Of a stretch of DNA of 64,000 bases, positions 43,811-55,157 are shown piece by piece; position 1 is the first letter of the stretch; each line of letters starts with the position of its first letter. The notes under the pieces were generated by a model that had not been told where the DNA came from, ran no database searches, and saw nothing but the letters and a program-made list of their open reading frames with translations. Position numbers and translations under genes: made by a program. The DNA is from Bactrocera neohumeralis (lineage: Eukaryota > Arthropoda > Insecta > Diptera > Tephritidae), in contig NC_065921.1 of NCBI RefSeq assembly GCF_024586455.1, positions 30,935,135 to 30,999,134 on the forward strand, given 5' to 3'.

Positions 43811-44592
43811 TTAGATGTCTTCTAAATCTGGCCTGTCTTCATCTTTTATATGTCTTTTAAATATTTCCTTGTTGTCTTCTCCTTCTTCTGATGGGTTTAT
43901 TTCAATAATTTTTCGTCCATGAAGTCTTTGAATATGAGCTTGAGGGCTATATGTTAATATAATTTCTTTTTCTTTAATTGGAAAACGCTCAAGCAGTTCT
44001 TCATCTGCTGAATGAATTGTGTCTGACAATTCCAGGTTGGATTCATTGTCGTTTCCTTCCTTTATTTTTGATGAATTCTCAATTCGACTCAAGAAATCAG
44101 CTACAACAATATTTTTTCCATTTAAGTATTCTATTTTAAAATTGTATTCCTGTAATTTCAATAAGCATCTCTGATGGCTTTGAGAAAAATCCTTTCCTTT
44201 ATATTTATTAACTAGATATTTTATTGGACTATGATCGGTAATAATTTTAAATTTTGTGCCATAAATGTACAGCCTGAAATACAAGTAGGATATTGAATAT
44301 ATAAACGGCTAGAAATTCTTTATCTGTTGTAGCATATTTCTGTTCATGGTTATTTAATGTTCTGGAATTGTAGCACACTGGCTGACCTTGTTTAGAAAGC
44401 ACTGCTCCTATTGCCTACTCACTTGGATCAGTTGTGATAGTAAACTATTTATCATATTCAGGGAATATTAAAATTTGATGTGATAAAAGTAATGTTTTCA
44501 AATTTTCAAAAATAGTTATGTACTGCGGATCTTTTGGATTTATTTTATAACCTTATTTAAAATACTTTATCATGGGATATGCTACTTTCGAA
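43811..44592 (-). pseudogene. Gypsy RNase H part of pol
   Basis: The frame 44284-43811 begins in RNase H and holds FKIITDHSPIKYLVNKY (catalytic Asp) and IEYLNGKNIVVADFLSRIEN, the end of the domain, then an acidic spacer. Upstream, 44580-44290 supplies NPKDPQYITIFENLK, TTDPSE.AIGAVLSKQG and CYNSRTLNNHEQKYATTDKE with stops. It is separated from the reverse-transcriptase part by the RTE insertion 44593-45667. Confidence 0.82.
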
Positions 44593-45667
44593 ATCTTCTT
44601 CTTAATTGGCGTAGACACCGCTTACGCGATTATAGCCGAGTTAACAACAGCGCGCCAGTCGTTTCTTCTTTTCGCTGTCGCTAATTGGATATTCCAAGCG
44701 AAGTAGGTCCTTCTCCGCTTGGTCCTTCCAACGAAGTGGAGGTCTTCCTCTTCCTCTGCTTCCCCCGGCGGGTACTGCGTCGAATACTTTCAGAGCTTCA
44801 GTGTTTTCATCCATAAGGTCATGACCTAGCCAGCGTAGCCGCTGTCTTTTAATTCGCTGAACTATGTCAATGTCGTCATATATCTCGTACAGCACATCGT
44901 TCCATCGAATGCGATATTCGCCGTGGCCAATGCGCAAAGGACCATAAATCTTTCGCAGAATTTTTCTCTTGAAAACTCGTAACGTCGACTCATCGGTTGC
45001 TGTCATCGCCCAAGCCTCTGCACCATATAGCACGACGGGAATTATGAGCGACTTATGGAGTTTAGCTTTTGTTCGTCGAGAGAGGACTTTACTTTTCAAT
45101 TGCCTACTCAGTCCGAAGAAGCACCTGTTGGCAAGAGCAATCCTGCGTTGGATTTACAGGCTGACATTATTGGTGGTGTTAATGCTGGTTTCTAAATAGA
45201 CGAAATTATCTACAACTTCAAAGTTATGACTGTCAACAGTGGCGTGAGAGCCAAGTCGCGAGTGCGACGACTGTTTGTTTGATGACAGGAGATATTTCGT
45301 TTTGCCCTCGTTCACTACCAGACCCATTTTCTGTGCTTCTTTGTCCAGCCTGGAGATAGCAGAACTAACGGCGCGGGTGTTGAGGCCGATATATCAATAT
45401 CGTCGGCATACGCCAGCAGCTGTACACTCTTATAGAAGATGGTACCTTCTCTGTTTAGTTCTTCAGCTTTGAAATCGACAAAGAGGTGGTGTGTGTCGAT
45501 TCTCCTTTCACGGGTCTTTTCCAAGATTTGGCGCATGGTGAATATCTGGTCGGTTGTTGTTTTCCAGGTCTGAAGCCACACTGATAAGGTCCAATCAGTT
45601 TGTTGACGGTGGGCTTTAATCTTTCACACAATACGCTCGATAGAACCTTATATGCGATGTTGAGGAG
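44593..45667 (-). mobile_element. RTE-like insertion within Gypsy pol, 12-bp target duplication
   Basis: GCTACTTTCGAA is present on both sides (44581-44592 and 45668-45679). The 3' side begins with a short (GAA)n tail and the 3' leader; coding on the minus strand runs from LLNIAY-KVLSS at the 5' end to the protein C-terminus (VPAGGSRGRGRPPLRWKDQA). The copy is 5'-truncated at the reverse-transcriptase start and has an inner deletion: FVDFKA is joined to EELNREGTIFYKSVQ and LLAYADDIDI. Confidence 0.9.
44641..45660 (-). pseudogene. RTE-like reverse transcriptase of the nested copy
   Basis: Blocks on the minus strand: TTDQIFTMRQILEKTRERRI then DTHHLFVDFKA (45581-45480), YADDIDISAS (catalytic, 45420), SSKQ-type thumb residues, and the frame 45099-44641 with LYGAEAWAMTATDESTLRVF, RKIYGPLRIGHGEYRIRWND and RQRLRWLGH. 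The frame around the palm lacks the stretch between the first and second catalytic Asp motifs, so no activity is expected. Confidence 0.85.
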
Positions 45668-45679
45668 GCTACTTTCGAA

Positions 45680-46900
45680 TAGTCTTTATAAATTTCCTAT
45701 AATACCCTGTAGCTCCCAAAAAAACTTTAAGCGGTCTCTCCGTTTTTGAAAGTTCTAACTCTTTTATTGCCATAATTTCTGTATTAGATTTAATTCCATC
45801 TTTTGTTAATGTATGCCCTAACAATTTCGTTTCTTTTTTTAGAAAGCTACATTTGCTTGCTTGAATTTTTAAATTGTGATTCGCTAAAACCGCGAAAATT
45901 TTTTCAAGTGATAGAATATGCTCTTCCAAGGACGTGGAAAAGACCAAAATATCATCCAGAAAAACCAGACAAATTTTGTTTATGAATTCTCTTTGAATCT
46001 CATTATTCATTCTTTAGAACGTGGCTGGGGCATTTTTAAGCCTAAAAGGCATACGGACGTACTCATACAGTCCTGCCAGATTAACGAAAGATGTTTTTTC
46101 GATGTCCTTTTTGTCATTAATATTTGGTGATAACATTTGGCTAAATCAATGGTGCTAAAGTACTGTGCTTTGCCTAATTTGTCCAAAATCCTATCAATAT
46201 TTGGCAGAGGGTATTTATCATCGCCATCGACTACATTTTTGGATTATTCCCTGACTTTCTAACTCATAAATTTGCTTTCTTACCTCTTCTTCGTGTTTTG
46301 GTGGTAGTCTATAGATTCTTGAATTTATTTGCTGGTTGGTTGTGGTCTTTATCTCATGTACCACAGTTTTTGTGTTGGTGAGATTATGCCCCTCTTTGTA
46401 AAATAATTTGTAGAATTGGTTTAATAGAATTTCAATCTTACTTTTTTCATCTGATTTTAGATGATCAAGTGCAATATTTTTTTGTTCACTCACTGAATAA
46501 ACCTGTTCATGAACAGTTTTCATATGGAAAGGAATCATTGCTCCATGTTTCAAAGTGATATTCATTTTTTCTATATCAATAATTTTAAAGTTTTTGAAAA
46601 TAAAATCATTTCCTAATAGAAGATAGTCGTATAGGCTCATAAAAGCCTATTTTCAACCATCTCATCCTAGCATTGTGAGGGTATTTAAATTCTAGTGGGC
46701 GGTGTCTTAACTCTTTCGTTAGACGCTCTTATTTCACCATTCAGTGCACTAATTATTGTTTTATTCTTTTCTAGAACCGGTAAATTACAATGTTCGAAGC
46801 CTAATTTTTTCATAATACTTATGGTAAAGCCGGGGCTACCAATGAACACCATTTTTTATTCAACAGAGTAAATGAAATTAATATTTTATTTTGATTTTCC
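45680..46900 (-). pseudogene. Gypsy protease and reverse transcriptase part of pol
   Basis: Protease-like text near 46860-46690 (SIMKKLGFEHCNLPVLEKNK). The frame 46640-46218 includes LLLGNDFI (protease end), INSRIYRLPPKHEEEVRKQI and ELESQGIIQKC, the fixed start of Ty3/Gypsy reverse transcriptase. Frame 46010-45680 has INKICLVFLDDILVFSTSLE (catalytic F-x-DD), HTLTKDGIKSN and LKVFLGATGYYRKFI. A broken segment lies between 46010 and 46218, with the SAFQ-like fingers region frame-shifted. Confidence 0.84.
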
Positions 46901-46904
46901 GAGG

Positions 46905-47870
46905 CTAATTGGTAAAAAATTCCTCGTTGTTATGCGTTTCCTCTGTTCTGCTCACAGCATCAACATCCATGATTGTTGGGTCATTTGAACGTCTTGTTTG
47001 CCGACTGCCGTTCTGTATATTTTGTCTTGCAGAATTAACGTAACCGTTCATATTACGATATTGATTTGTATATTGGCCTGAATTTTCTGTCCGATAATTA
47101 GTTTGACTCTGTGGATTATTTGGGTAATAATTATTTGGCCCTGAAAAGTTGGTTTTTCTTTGGGAGTATCGTTCCGAATTATTTTGTAAATAGTAACGAT
47201 CATTGTTTTGCTCGCTAATATTTTGTCTCCTAAAGTTGTTTATTCTTTGATTGTTGTCATTTCGGTTACTATTAAAATTTCTTGCATTCTGAGCAAATTG
47301 GTCTAAATTTCTAAAAAAGGAAAAAGCTAAAAGTATAGGATTTAAATTTCCATCGTCCAGCCCTATGAAATTCTGGATCGTATTTGTCATGTGTGCCCAT
47401 GTCGTTATATACCGCACCATATGGGTGCCAAAGTCCCTGCTGCAAGTTGCTTTACCCTTTGTATAATCATTCCTAAAAATATTTCTTTCATTATAATATC
47501 CATTATTTCTTCCCGCTCTAAGCTTAGCGATGTCGTTGGTCAAAGTCATTTGGTTTTTTGTTGACCTAAAGTGCTGTTTTAATCTTATTTTGCATGTATC
47601 CCAATTTTCTGGGATAAAATTCAATGTTAAAAAATTTTTGCCAATCCCAAAATTTTTAAATCATAAACTACTCTAAATGCTACCTGTTGTTGTCCTGCAT
47701 AATCAGCTAGTACCCTATCAATTGCCTCAACAAACGTCGGTAAATTGTTTGCATTACCTTCAAAAGGCTGTAAGTATTTTAGATCTTTTTCAATTTTCTG
47801 CCTAATACTAGTTTCCTGCTGTGCAGCATTTTGTCGAAGCAAACGTTTAACATTTCATTTTGAGCCATCA
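46905..47870 (-). pseudogene. Gypsy gag
   Basis: Opens near 47870 (MMAQNEM-like), then after a shift the frame 47842-47627 has LKYLQPFEGNANNLPTFVEA and VLADYAGQQQ, a typical Gypsy matrix/capsid start. Frame 47624-46905 continues IPENWDTCKIRLKQHFRSTK and LTNDIAKLRAGRN, then a long Asn/Arg/Gln-rich tail (NNYYPNNPQSQTNYRTENSG). I see no CCHC zinc knuckle. The Asn-rich tail resembles gags of mdg3/Blastopia-like lineages, a tentative link. A frame break near 47626 inactivates it. Confidence 0.8.
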
Positions 47871-47879
47871 TTTTTTTAT

Positions 47880-48564
47880 ATATTTTTTTTATGCGAGATT
47901 ATATTTTTTTTAATTAATTTGTTTTTCTTATTATATTTATATATTGGTTTTCAAAAATTGAAATATTTACATATCCAATTCGAACAATATTCGAACAGTA
48001 GAGTAGAGTTGTAGATACTTGACAAGTTGAACAAATTGAATTAAATTTAAATAATTTTTTTTATATAAATGTTTGAACATTATAAATTGAATTAAAGTAA
48101 GTTTCTTTTACTTAAAATTTTTAAATTAATAAATGTAATTATTAAAAACTCCAAATGGGGACTTAACCGCGATGTGTACTTGTACATATGTGAGCAGCAC
48201 CTGTTGCTATTGCTGCCTGTTTCTGCTGCTTGTACAGTTGTTTTATTCTTAGTGTTGCTGCTATTGATATAGTGTTACGGTTTCTTTTCTTAACCGAATT
48301 AGCAAATTGATACAAGTAATTGCTTTGGAGTCAAGAATCAGACTGACTCTGCTATCAGATCAGCAACTCAAGTCTGCTCCAAGGTGTGGGTGTACTGCAC
48401 ATTCCAACAAGCTCAATACATATATCGAGTCTGCTGTTTTGGTCGCGTGCTGGCGGATGTGGTGTACAACAGCATGCTGTCAGTTGATGTAACCTGAGAT
48501 GTAACTCGCGTGAGTCTTGTCAAGCTGTTATGTTAGTTTTGTCAGGATTGTTTGGCATTTAATC
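47880..48564. other. possible 5' leader/LTR of the Gypsy element, not resolved
   Basis: For a minus-strand element the 5' LTR should lie here. The DNA is T-rich with a GC-richer block at 48180-48500, but I found no matching second LTR near 43.3-43.8 kb and no primer-binding site I could name. Confidence 0.3.
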
Positions 48565-49292
48565 ATGAAAAAACTTACGCTTGAACAACGTTTACAAATC
48601 ATTATTGGATAATATTCTTGCATTCATTATTGGATAATATTCAAACACGACCATCGCGCAGCAAAAGAATATAAAGCATGCGCGGCTGAAAGTGTACACG
48701 AAGACTCTGGAGTGTCAATTCGGCTTCGTTCGCCGAAACTTGGACTGACGTATGGAACGACTTGGCGCATTTTACGTCGAGATCTTAAATTAAAAGCGTA
48801 CAAAAAAATACTGCTTGTGCCATAACTTAAGCCGCTCGACCTTTCAAAGCGACATCGCTGCGCTCTATGGGCTCTTAAAAAGTTCCAAGAAGATCCGACG
48901 TTTTCGAGCCAAATTTTGTTCAGCCATGATTGCCATTTCTAGCTCAATGAATATGTAAACAATCAAAATTACTGCATTTTGGACTAAGAGAAACCTGTAC
49001 AGATTCAAGAGCTTTCATTTCATCCAGAAGAAACAACGCTTTGGTGTGGTTTGGGGCCGGGGGAATCATCAGCCCATAGTTTTTCAAAATTGATGCCGGT
49101 GAGAATGCAACCGTCAATGGCGACCGTTATCGCGCCATGATAACCGACTACCTGAGGCCTGAAATTGAAGCTCGTTTCGGCAGTTACCAGTCGAAATGCT
49201 CAAAGGATTCAACGAAAATTGAACTCACTCACTGATGGACCATCTGAGACGTAGCCGCGGCCTATCGTTCTCTTTCAACTTCAAAAAATAAA
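48565..49292 (+). pseudogene. rosa-like mariner transposase remnant
   Basis: An ATG at 48565 starts MKKLTLEQRLQIIIG, then a stop. Later frames give SIRLRSPKLGLTYGTTWRIL, KRHRCALWALKKFQEDPTFS, ILFSHDCHF (degraded first-Asp block), GENATVNGDRYRAMITDYL-like text in a shifted frame and finally a DHLRRSRG tail near 49240. The second and third catalytic blocks are missing. It is close in sequence to 38556-39280 but a separate copy in opposite orientation. Confidence 0.78.
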
Positions 49293-49574
49293 TGCCAAAT
49301 AATGTTATTTTGAATACTTCCCCATTAAATTTGAATTTTTGTGTTTTTTCTTTAAAAAAGTACGGAAGTAGCTTCTAAACAAATACATGAATTGTTTTGC
49401 TATTTTATTGTCAAATAAGGGTAATACTTATTTCTCTTCGTTGAATAAACTTTGAGGCAGCACATTTTTCACAATTTTTTCATAGTTTGGTGCTTTAGGT
49501 TACCTAAAAAAAATCGTCTATCAACACAAACTTTCGGAACAGTTATAACCTTCATATAATTTCAATCTTACATT

Positions 49575-49735
49575 AGTTGCCGTATTGGAGGACCATCAAA
49601 TATTTCATCTGTGCACTTTGCTTTATAAAGCTTCGGAAATTTTCTACAAGTGTAATTAAAGCAATATTCTTCCACGTTCACCGCCATAAAACGATTTCTA
49701 ACATTATCACTATTTAAGTTTATTTTGAGAAAAAA
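49575..49735 (-). other. possible exon or gene remnant of unknown family
   Basis: The minus strand has an open stretch with an ATG near 49692 (MAVNVEEYCFNYTCRKFPKL, KAKCTDEIFDGPPIRQL) that ends at a strong GTAAGA donor (49577-49572). The phase at that donor (2) does not fit the phase-0 start of the SH3 exon at 32721, so it is not the directly preceding exon. It resembles a conserved FDGP.IRQLM stretch I associate with repetitive insect genes; I cannot name it. Confidence 0.3.
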
Positions 49736-49775
49736 AAATTTTACCGTGGATGTTACAGCATCCCATTCACTTCTA

Positions 49776-51630
49776 CTAGAAGACTATAGAGATTTCGGAA
49801 ATTTTATTAATAACAACTAACTGCTTTGGATTCAAATATAAGATAAGCAATAATCTTAAAAACAAAAGCGCCATCAATACTTTCATGAAGAAATTCGTAA
49901 CCACTGCACATGAAAACATCAAAATTTGGTAAGATATGCGGGGCAAATTTTTTGTGTGGCCGTATAATACATGACATTCGGCAAAAGGCAGATCTCTAAT
50001 TGCATGAATTTGGTGTATTTCAATACATTTGCTAGTGTAGTAATAAAAACTTTTTGCAAAACGTTTCACAAGCGAATACTGTAATTTTTTTATTAAGTAC
50101 TTAAACCTTATAGTGCTTCTCTGATATACAAGTATAATAAATATATATTTATGTACAGCCCCATAATATAGTATATATTTAATAGTTTCAACTAAATTTC
50201 CAAAAATAGTCACAAATTTAACGTTTTTACAATTTAAATTCGTTTTTTTCTGATGTCGCGTAACGATGTTGCTAAAGATAAAGTGTTTTGTAAGTTGTAT
50301 GAATCAAAAATAATAATAAGATCGTCTTTAACATAAAAACTGTTTCATTTCTCAGCATCTCGTAGGCCAGGGATTTACACATACCTGTGAATATTCGCCT
50401 ACACTCACTTATGCATATACATATGTACATGTATAAGCTTATGTTATTTATTTAGAAAAATATTTCACATCCGTTTTTATATTTAATAAACGTATGTATA
50501 TATAGTATATTTGTAAAACAAATATTAATTTTCAGATGAAGTTACACATTTAGGTTAACATTTGCGACCGATTGCGAAAGACTAATATTAAATTTAATAA
50601 AAATGTTTTTCGTTTTAACAAGCTCAATATCAAACATATTTCTAGTTTATATACTTACACTTTCCATTTTCTCTGTTTTTATGTGAAGCAAGAAGTAATT
50701 TTGTAATAATGTACTCAGGCCACTAAAAATATAATATTGTATGTTTATGAATAGTAATATTGCATAATAAAATGTTTTGAAACAATAAAATTTTATTTTT
50801 ACTATTCAAATAAGAAACTACCAAAAATTTGATCACAATAATTTCAGTCTGTCAAGCTGTCTTCATTTTTTTATATGCAATTTTTTATAAAACAATATAT
50901 GTATATGTAACTAGAAATATAATTTCTTCTCGCAAAATCGACTGACCGAGTTATTTTTTAACTGCGAAGGAAAGCATTCCCGCTTTGACAATTGCACTCA
51001 GTGCAGTGATTTTACATATAATACATGTCTTCTTTTAATATCTATTTTTAAAAACACAAACACTTTTATCAATGCTAGTATTCACTCTTACACAATTTCA
51101 ATGCACTTCGTTCGACATCCTCTCGAACACTAATTCTCCAAGTCAGCCGCAATGTATTTAAACAATTGAGCTCATTCGGTATATGTACATATGTATGGAT
51201 GCAACAAACTTTAAGGTTGTCTTCACTTTGGAAAGAAAATCGTGGAACATATTGTATTTGGTTTGTGCATGTAATACAAATACGTAATAGTTAAATAGCT
51301 ATATATTCATAAATCTCAATCAGTTACTAAGAAAAAAAGCTAAATAACTGGATTGGATCCAAACATTTAGATCGCTCGCAAATAAGATGTCTATAAGTAG
51401 TGTGAACTACATACATATACAAGTATTTCGATGCGAATAAAGATTTACAACAAGACCTCATGTCTTCAAAGAATTAAAGGCGAGTGATATCGGAATTTTA
51501 AACTAAGCTCCCTCACTTTTGGTACCAAATTCTCTAAGACACCTTCTCCACTAATTTCATGGCAATATCCCGATCAGGAAGTCGAGATGAATTCCCTCTG
51601 CTTTTCAAGTCAACCAAATATATTATAAAA
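49776..51630. other. AT-rich DNA; one 145-codon minus frame of unknown nature
   Basis: The minus frame 50213-49776 contains YTSKCIEIHQIHAIRDLPFA and CHVLYGHTKNLPRISYQILM, but an overlapping frame (NFDVFMCSGYEFLHESIDG) looks equally protein-like, which suggests a frame-shifted remnant. From 50214 to 51630 I see only AT-rich DNA with TATG tracts. Confidence 0.3.
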
Positions 51631-51732
51631 CAAGCAAGGAAGGCTAATTCGGGTGTATACTCTTACAACTTGCAAGAATCAAAGTACGAAAAATTCCTTC
51701 AGGAAAATATTGGAGTTGTGGGTAGTACATAT
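51631..51732 (-). repeat. tip of DINE-like repeat family A
   Basis: CAAGCAAGGAAGGCTAATTC, GGGTGTATACTCTTACAACT and TGCAAGAATCAAAGTACG match the stem-loop end, with the stem-loop partly deleted. As at 25045, it is followed directly by a family C copy. Confidence 0.6.
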
Positions 51733-52360
51733 TAAAGCGGTATTTTACTCTAGAATTTTGAAAAATTCGATTTTTTTTCATATATTTAAAGTTTAGACGT
51801 TTAGACCATTAAGAACATATCCTCCAAAGGATTTTTAAAAATTAAACTTATTTTAAGAGCTACAGTTACTTTAGTGACTCAGTACCTAGCCCGGTTCGGC
51901 CGTATCGAATTTTTTAAACGCGTTTTTTTTTCTGGCGCGCTGTTGTTAAATCGGCTATAATCGCGTAAGCGGTGTCTACGCCAATTAAGAAGAAGAAGAA
52001 GTTTTTCTCGAAACCACTTTTTTCCACACGGTACCGGCATTATCTCAAGTTCTATAAAACCGATTTACTTGAAATTTTGTGTGAACCTTCTTTATATAAT
52101 CCTTTATCGTTCCTATAAGCATCGTGTCAAAATTTTTGTTTTTAATATTTTAAAAAAATTCAGGAATTTCAAAAAAAAACGTAAAAAATTATTTTTATTT
52201 TCAGGCAGTCGCCATTTTTCAAAAAAGTTTTTTTCGTGTTCCCTAAGGTAGGGACTATAACAGCATCCTTACTGATTAAGAATTTCTTTTGATTTTTTTT
52301 TCAGACCACCAGTAGAGTCAGGATCAATGTCACCAGGATGGGCCATTTTTTTTTACAACT
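51733..52360 (+). repeat. dispersed repeat family C, copy 2, interrupted by RTE tail
   Basis: Shares about 550 bp with 25265-25815, including ATTTTACTCTAGAATTTTGA, TACCTAGCCCGGTTCGGCCG, ACGGTACCGGCATTATCTCA and TTTTCAGACCACCAGTAGAG. It contains a 10-bp internal duplication (GTTTAGACGTTTAGACC) and the 70-bp RTE insertion at 51932-52001. Confidence 0.75.
51932..52001 (+). mobile_element. 70-bp RTE-like 3' terminus, extreme 5' truncation
   Basis: CTGGCGCGCTGTTGTTAAAT, TCGCGTAAGCGGTGTCTACG and CCAATTAAGAAGAAGAAGAAG equal the complement of 44660-44593. It splits family C between CGCGTTTTT and TTTCTCGAAACCAC; GTTTTT on both sides is a likely short target duplication. Confidence 0.88.
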
Positions 52361-52683
52361 TTTAAACTTCTGAAAAAAGCCATTGGCCGTAGCAAAAGAT
52401 CCTGCTTTGAAAGACTTTGAGAAGAAGAAAACATAGAACCCTACTTACAAAATATGTACATATGTCGATGTTCAAAAATAAGTTTCCGCAACCATAGAAT
52501 TCTTTGCTTATGAGGAAAGACGGCGAAACTTTATTTCACATGGCCCCATTTCCTATGCTTAGTGAAACGAATCCGCAGAGTCTGTCCAATTAGGCGCTAA
52601 AGATGAAATATTGGCGATTGGGAAAAACTCAAAAGAATCAAGACGCCTGAAATTGATTGTATATCAAATAGAGCCCTGAAAAT
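52361..52683. other. no feature recognised
   Basis: Mixed-composition DNA ahead of the R1-like fragment; may include decayed upstream parts of it, but I could not read protein motifs. Confidence 0.3.
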
Positions 52684-53300
52684 TGAGATTGTTATTCGAC
52701 TCCTCCTATGGGGGCACTCAGGGCTACATTATCTCAAGTGGATTACTGCAAGTCTCGACAGGGTGTTAAGAATGCTTCAATCAAAAACGTGAAAACAATC
52801 GCATATGTGGATGACCTCATAGTGGCAGCAGTGGCTAGATATCTAGATGACCTTCGACTTAAATACAATGATAGCTTAAATCGTCTGCGTCAATGGTTTG
52901 CTACCATGAGATTAGAGCTGACTGAGCACGAAACGGAAGTTTTGTTCGTAAGCACAAGGTGAAAGAAAGGGTATCACTCACAATAGGGGGAGACGAGATT
53001 ACTTCACAGCCGCTACTGAAGTATTTGGGAGTATTATTTGACACCAATTTAAAATGTAAGGAACACCTGCCGTATACTTCCGGTAAAGCAAACAAAATCT
53101 ATAATGCTTTATCCAGAATAATGGCCAATAGAGGTTGTGTGCGTTCCAGTCGATGAGCTTTAATAGTAAAAGCAATGGGTTCCATAGTTCTAATTCGACA
53201 CACTCATTCATGGATTGATAGACAACTTGGCGACCTACACTTCCATTTAACCCAAATACTGGGTTCCATCACTATGTATGGAGTGCATAGAAGATTTTTG
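52684..53300 (+). pseudogene. R1-like reverse-transcriptase fragment
   Basis: Plus-strand frames: KTIAYVDDLIVAAVARYLDD (catalytic F/YxDD, 52796), RLRQWFATMRLELTEHETEV, ITSQPLLKYLGVLFDTNLKC (53000-53060), KANKIYNALSRIMANRGCVR and, after a frame change, FHLTQILGSITMYGVHRRFL near 53290, which corresponds to the LTQILTGHGCF..YL region of R1-clade enzymes. The N-terminal half and endonuclease are missing. Confidence 0.78.
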
Positions 53301-54656
53301 TAATTGCCTTAAATCTGATTAAAGCTAAACATGCTCAATGTTGTGGTTGACCCTTTTTAATACGTTTTTATTAGCTTCAGTTGTATGTTTTTTGTAACCT
53401 TTTTCAGTGGTACTGAAGCTTAGAATATTTGAGCGACACTGTAAGAAGGCGATCACAAGTTTAAGCAGCTCACCCAAAATATGCGCTGTAAAGTATGCAA
53501 CGTTTAAATAAAAGTTTGAACATTTGAATAGCATACAAATGTGTATACTCAAATACATATCCTTAAAGAAAGTACTATATATACTTATATCGTGAAATTT
53601 TAAATGCAAAGACGTAGACAACAGAAATATGTGGTAACATAAACATAAAATAACAGCACAACAAAAGAAAAAAATTCAAACAATGCGAAACACATGACTT
53701 TTAGGTAATAATATTTAGTTTTGCAATTGCAAAGCTATGCTTATAATAGAAGTTTTGTAGTAAAAATTCAGGTGCTTACCATCAAGACGCCCACATTAAA
53801 CATCTCCGCAAAACAACTGCAATGAAAACTCTTTTACGCAAGCGTCCCGTTTCCATATGTACTTTTCGAGTCGACCACTTGAAGTGCTAGTTAAGAATAA
53901 TAGAAATGGATTAAGCCATACCGTTTACTTTGTTGGTTTCCGCTTTGACATCATAAATATCAGGAACATATCAGGTATACAATGAAATTAATCAAAACAG
54001 TTGAAGTGCACGGTTGTGTTAATTAAAAATTATAAGCGAAACATGCTACATGTTTATAGATTTTCAAAAAGGCTGTGTTCACAAGTACGCCAACATGCAG
54101 CAGAAAGCGTCAGAATCAAAGGAAGCCAGAGAGACAACATGCCATAGTTAATATTTTAACTAATTTGGGGTTTCTCACATCAAACTAAAAAGTGAAAAAT
54201 TAATATAGTTTAAAAAACTAAAAGCACGCTTTTAAAGCTCATCAAACTAAAAAGTGAAAAATAATTCTTAGTATAAGCTAACAATAATAATGAACCAAAG
54301 ATTCGTGTATTATTGTAAGAAAAGCGTGGGCTGTTTTGTGACATTTTTTTCATATATCGAGCATCGGCTTTATCACTGCATTGTATAGTAAAATTTTATT
54401 GTCGAACCTAAGTTTAGATTTTTTAATTAAAAGCCATTTTAAATTTGCTGCTCTTGTTTCCATGCTAGTTATTTTGCTAGATATATGTATGGGAGTCGTC
54501 TGTCGAGTGCATGCGAAGATAGGTTACATCATTTACTTTTGGTTCTACGATTTTATTCATTTTAATTGGCTGTTACACTTTTTGTCCTAATGCGAATGTA
54601 AAATGCTTACACTTTATATTTATTCGCCAGTCGGCTAATAATTCTTCGACCGAAGC
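53301..54656. other. AT-rich DNA with a short direct repeat
   Basis: CATCAAACTAAAAAGTGAAAA occurs at about 54179 and again at 54241, 62 bp apart. The 69-codon frame at 54381-54590 is hydrophobic but unlike any family I know. Nothing else is supported. Confidence 0.4.
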
Positions 54657-55106
54657 TCAAGTACCCCTGACGCTCTGATTTATTACAGCATACGGTTGGA
54701 ATATCTGATGTAAATAAGATATATAGTACATAAGTGTCGGGCCTAGCACACTTCCCAAAGGTTCACCAGCCCTTATCGGTACTTTAACAGTAGATTTCCT
54801 ACTTTTTAAGTAGAAAATCCCTTGTTGTATACAATGCGAAAGGTAATAATGTTTAATTTTAAAATTCATTCAAGCCACACCTTATAAAATGCCTGAGTAC
54901 ATTTGGGAATATTGCTTAAGGGTACTCTCTGTACTCAAATGCCTTCTTAATTTCGTTAGTAATTCTATTTACTTGTTCTATAGAGCCATGCCACTTGAAT
55001 TGGTGCGTTGGAATTATAAAAAAACTTTATTGAAGGAAAGAGATAGTAATACTTTTTCAAATATTTTGGAAAGAGAAGGTAGCAGACTTATTGGTCTATA
55101 AGAAGA
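54657..55106 (-). pseudogene. jockey reverse-transcriptase fragment
   Basis: Minus strand, in order: YRPISLLPSLSKIFEKVLL-like blocks (55100-55020, shifted), EQVNRITNEI (about 54950) and FKIKHYYLSHCIQQGIF with VPIRAGEPLGSVLGPTLMYY (54869-54657). This aligns with 39500-39960 of the older jockey copy. Both ends are truncated and the frame is broken several times. Confidence 0.8.
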
Positions 55107-55157
55107 GATCTGTGGGTTGCCTTATTCCATGAATTTGTATAATTACAAGCTGAGTTC

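Noticed and set aside
49575..49735. Joining the 49.6-kb frame to the SH3 exon as the first Unc-89 exon
   Set aside because: The donor phase (2) does not fit the phase-0 start of the exon ending at 32721.
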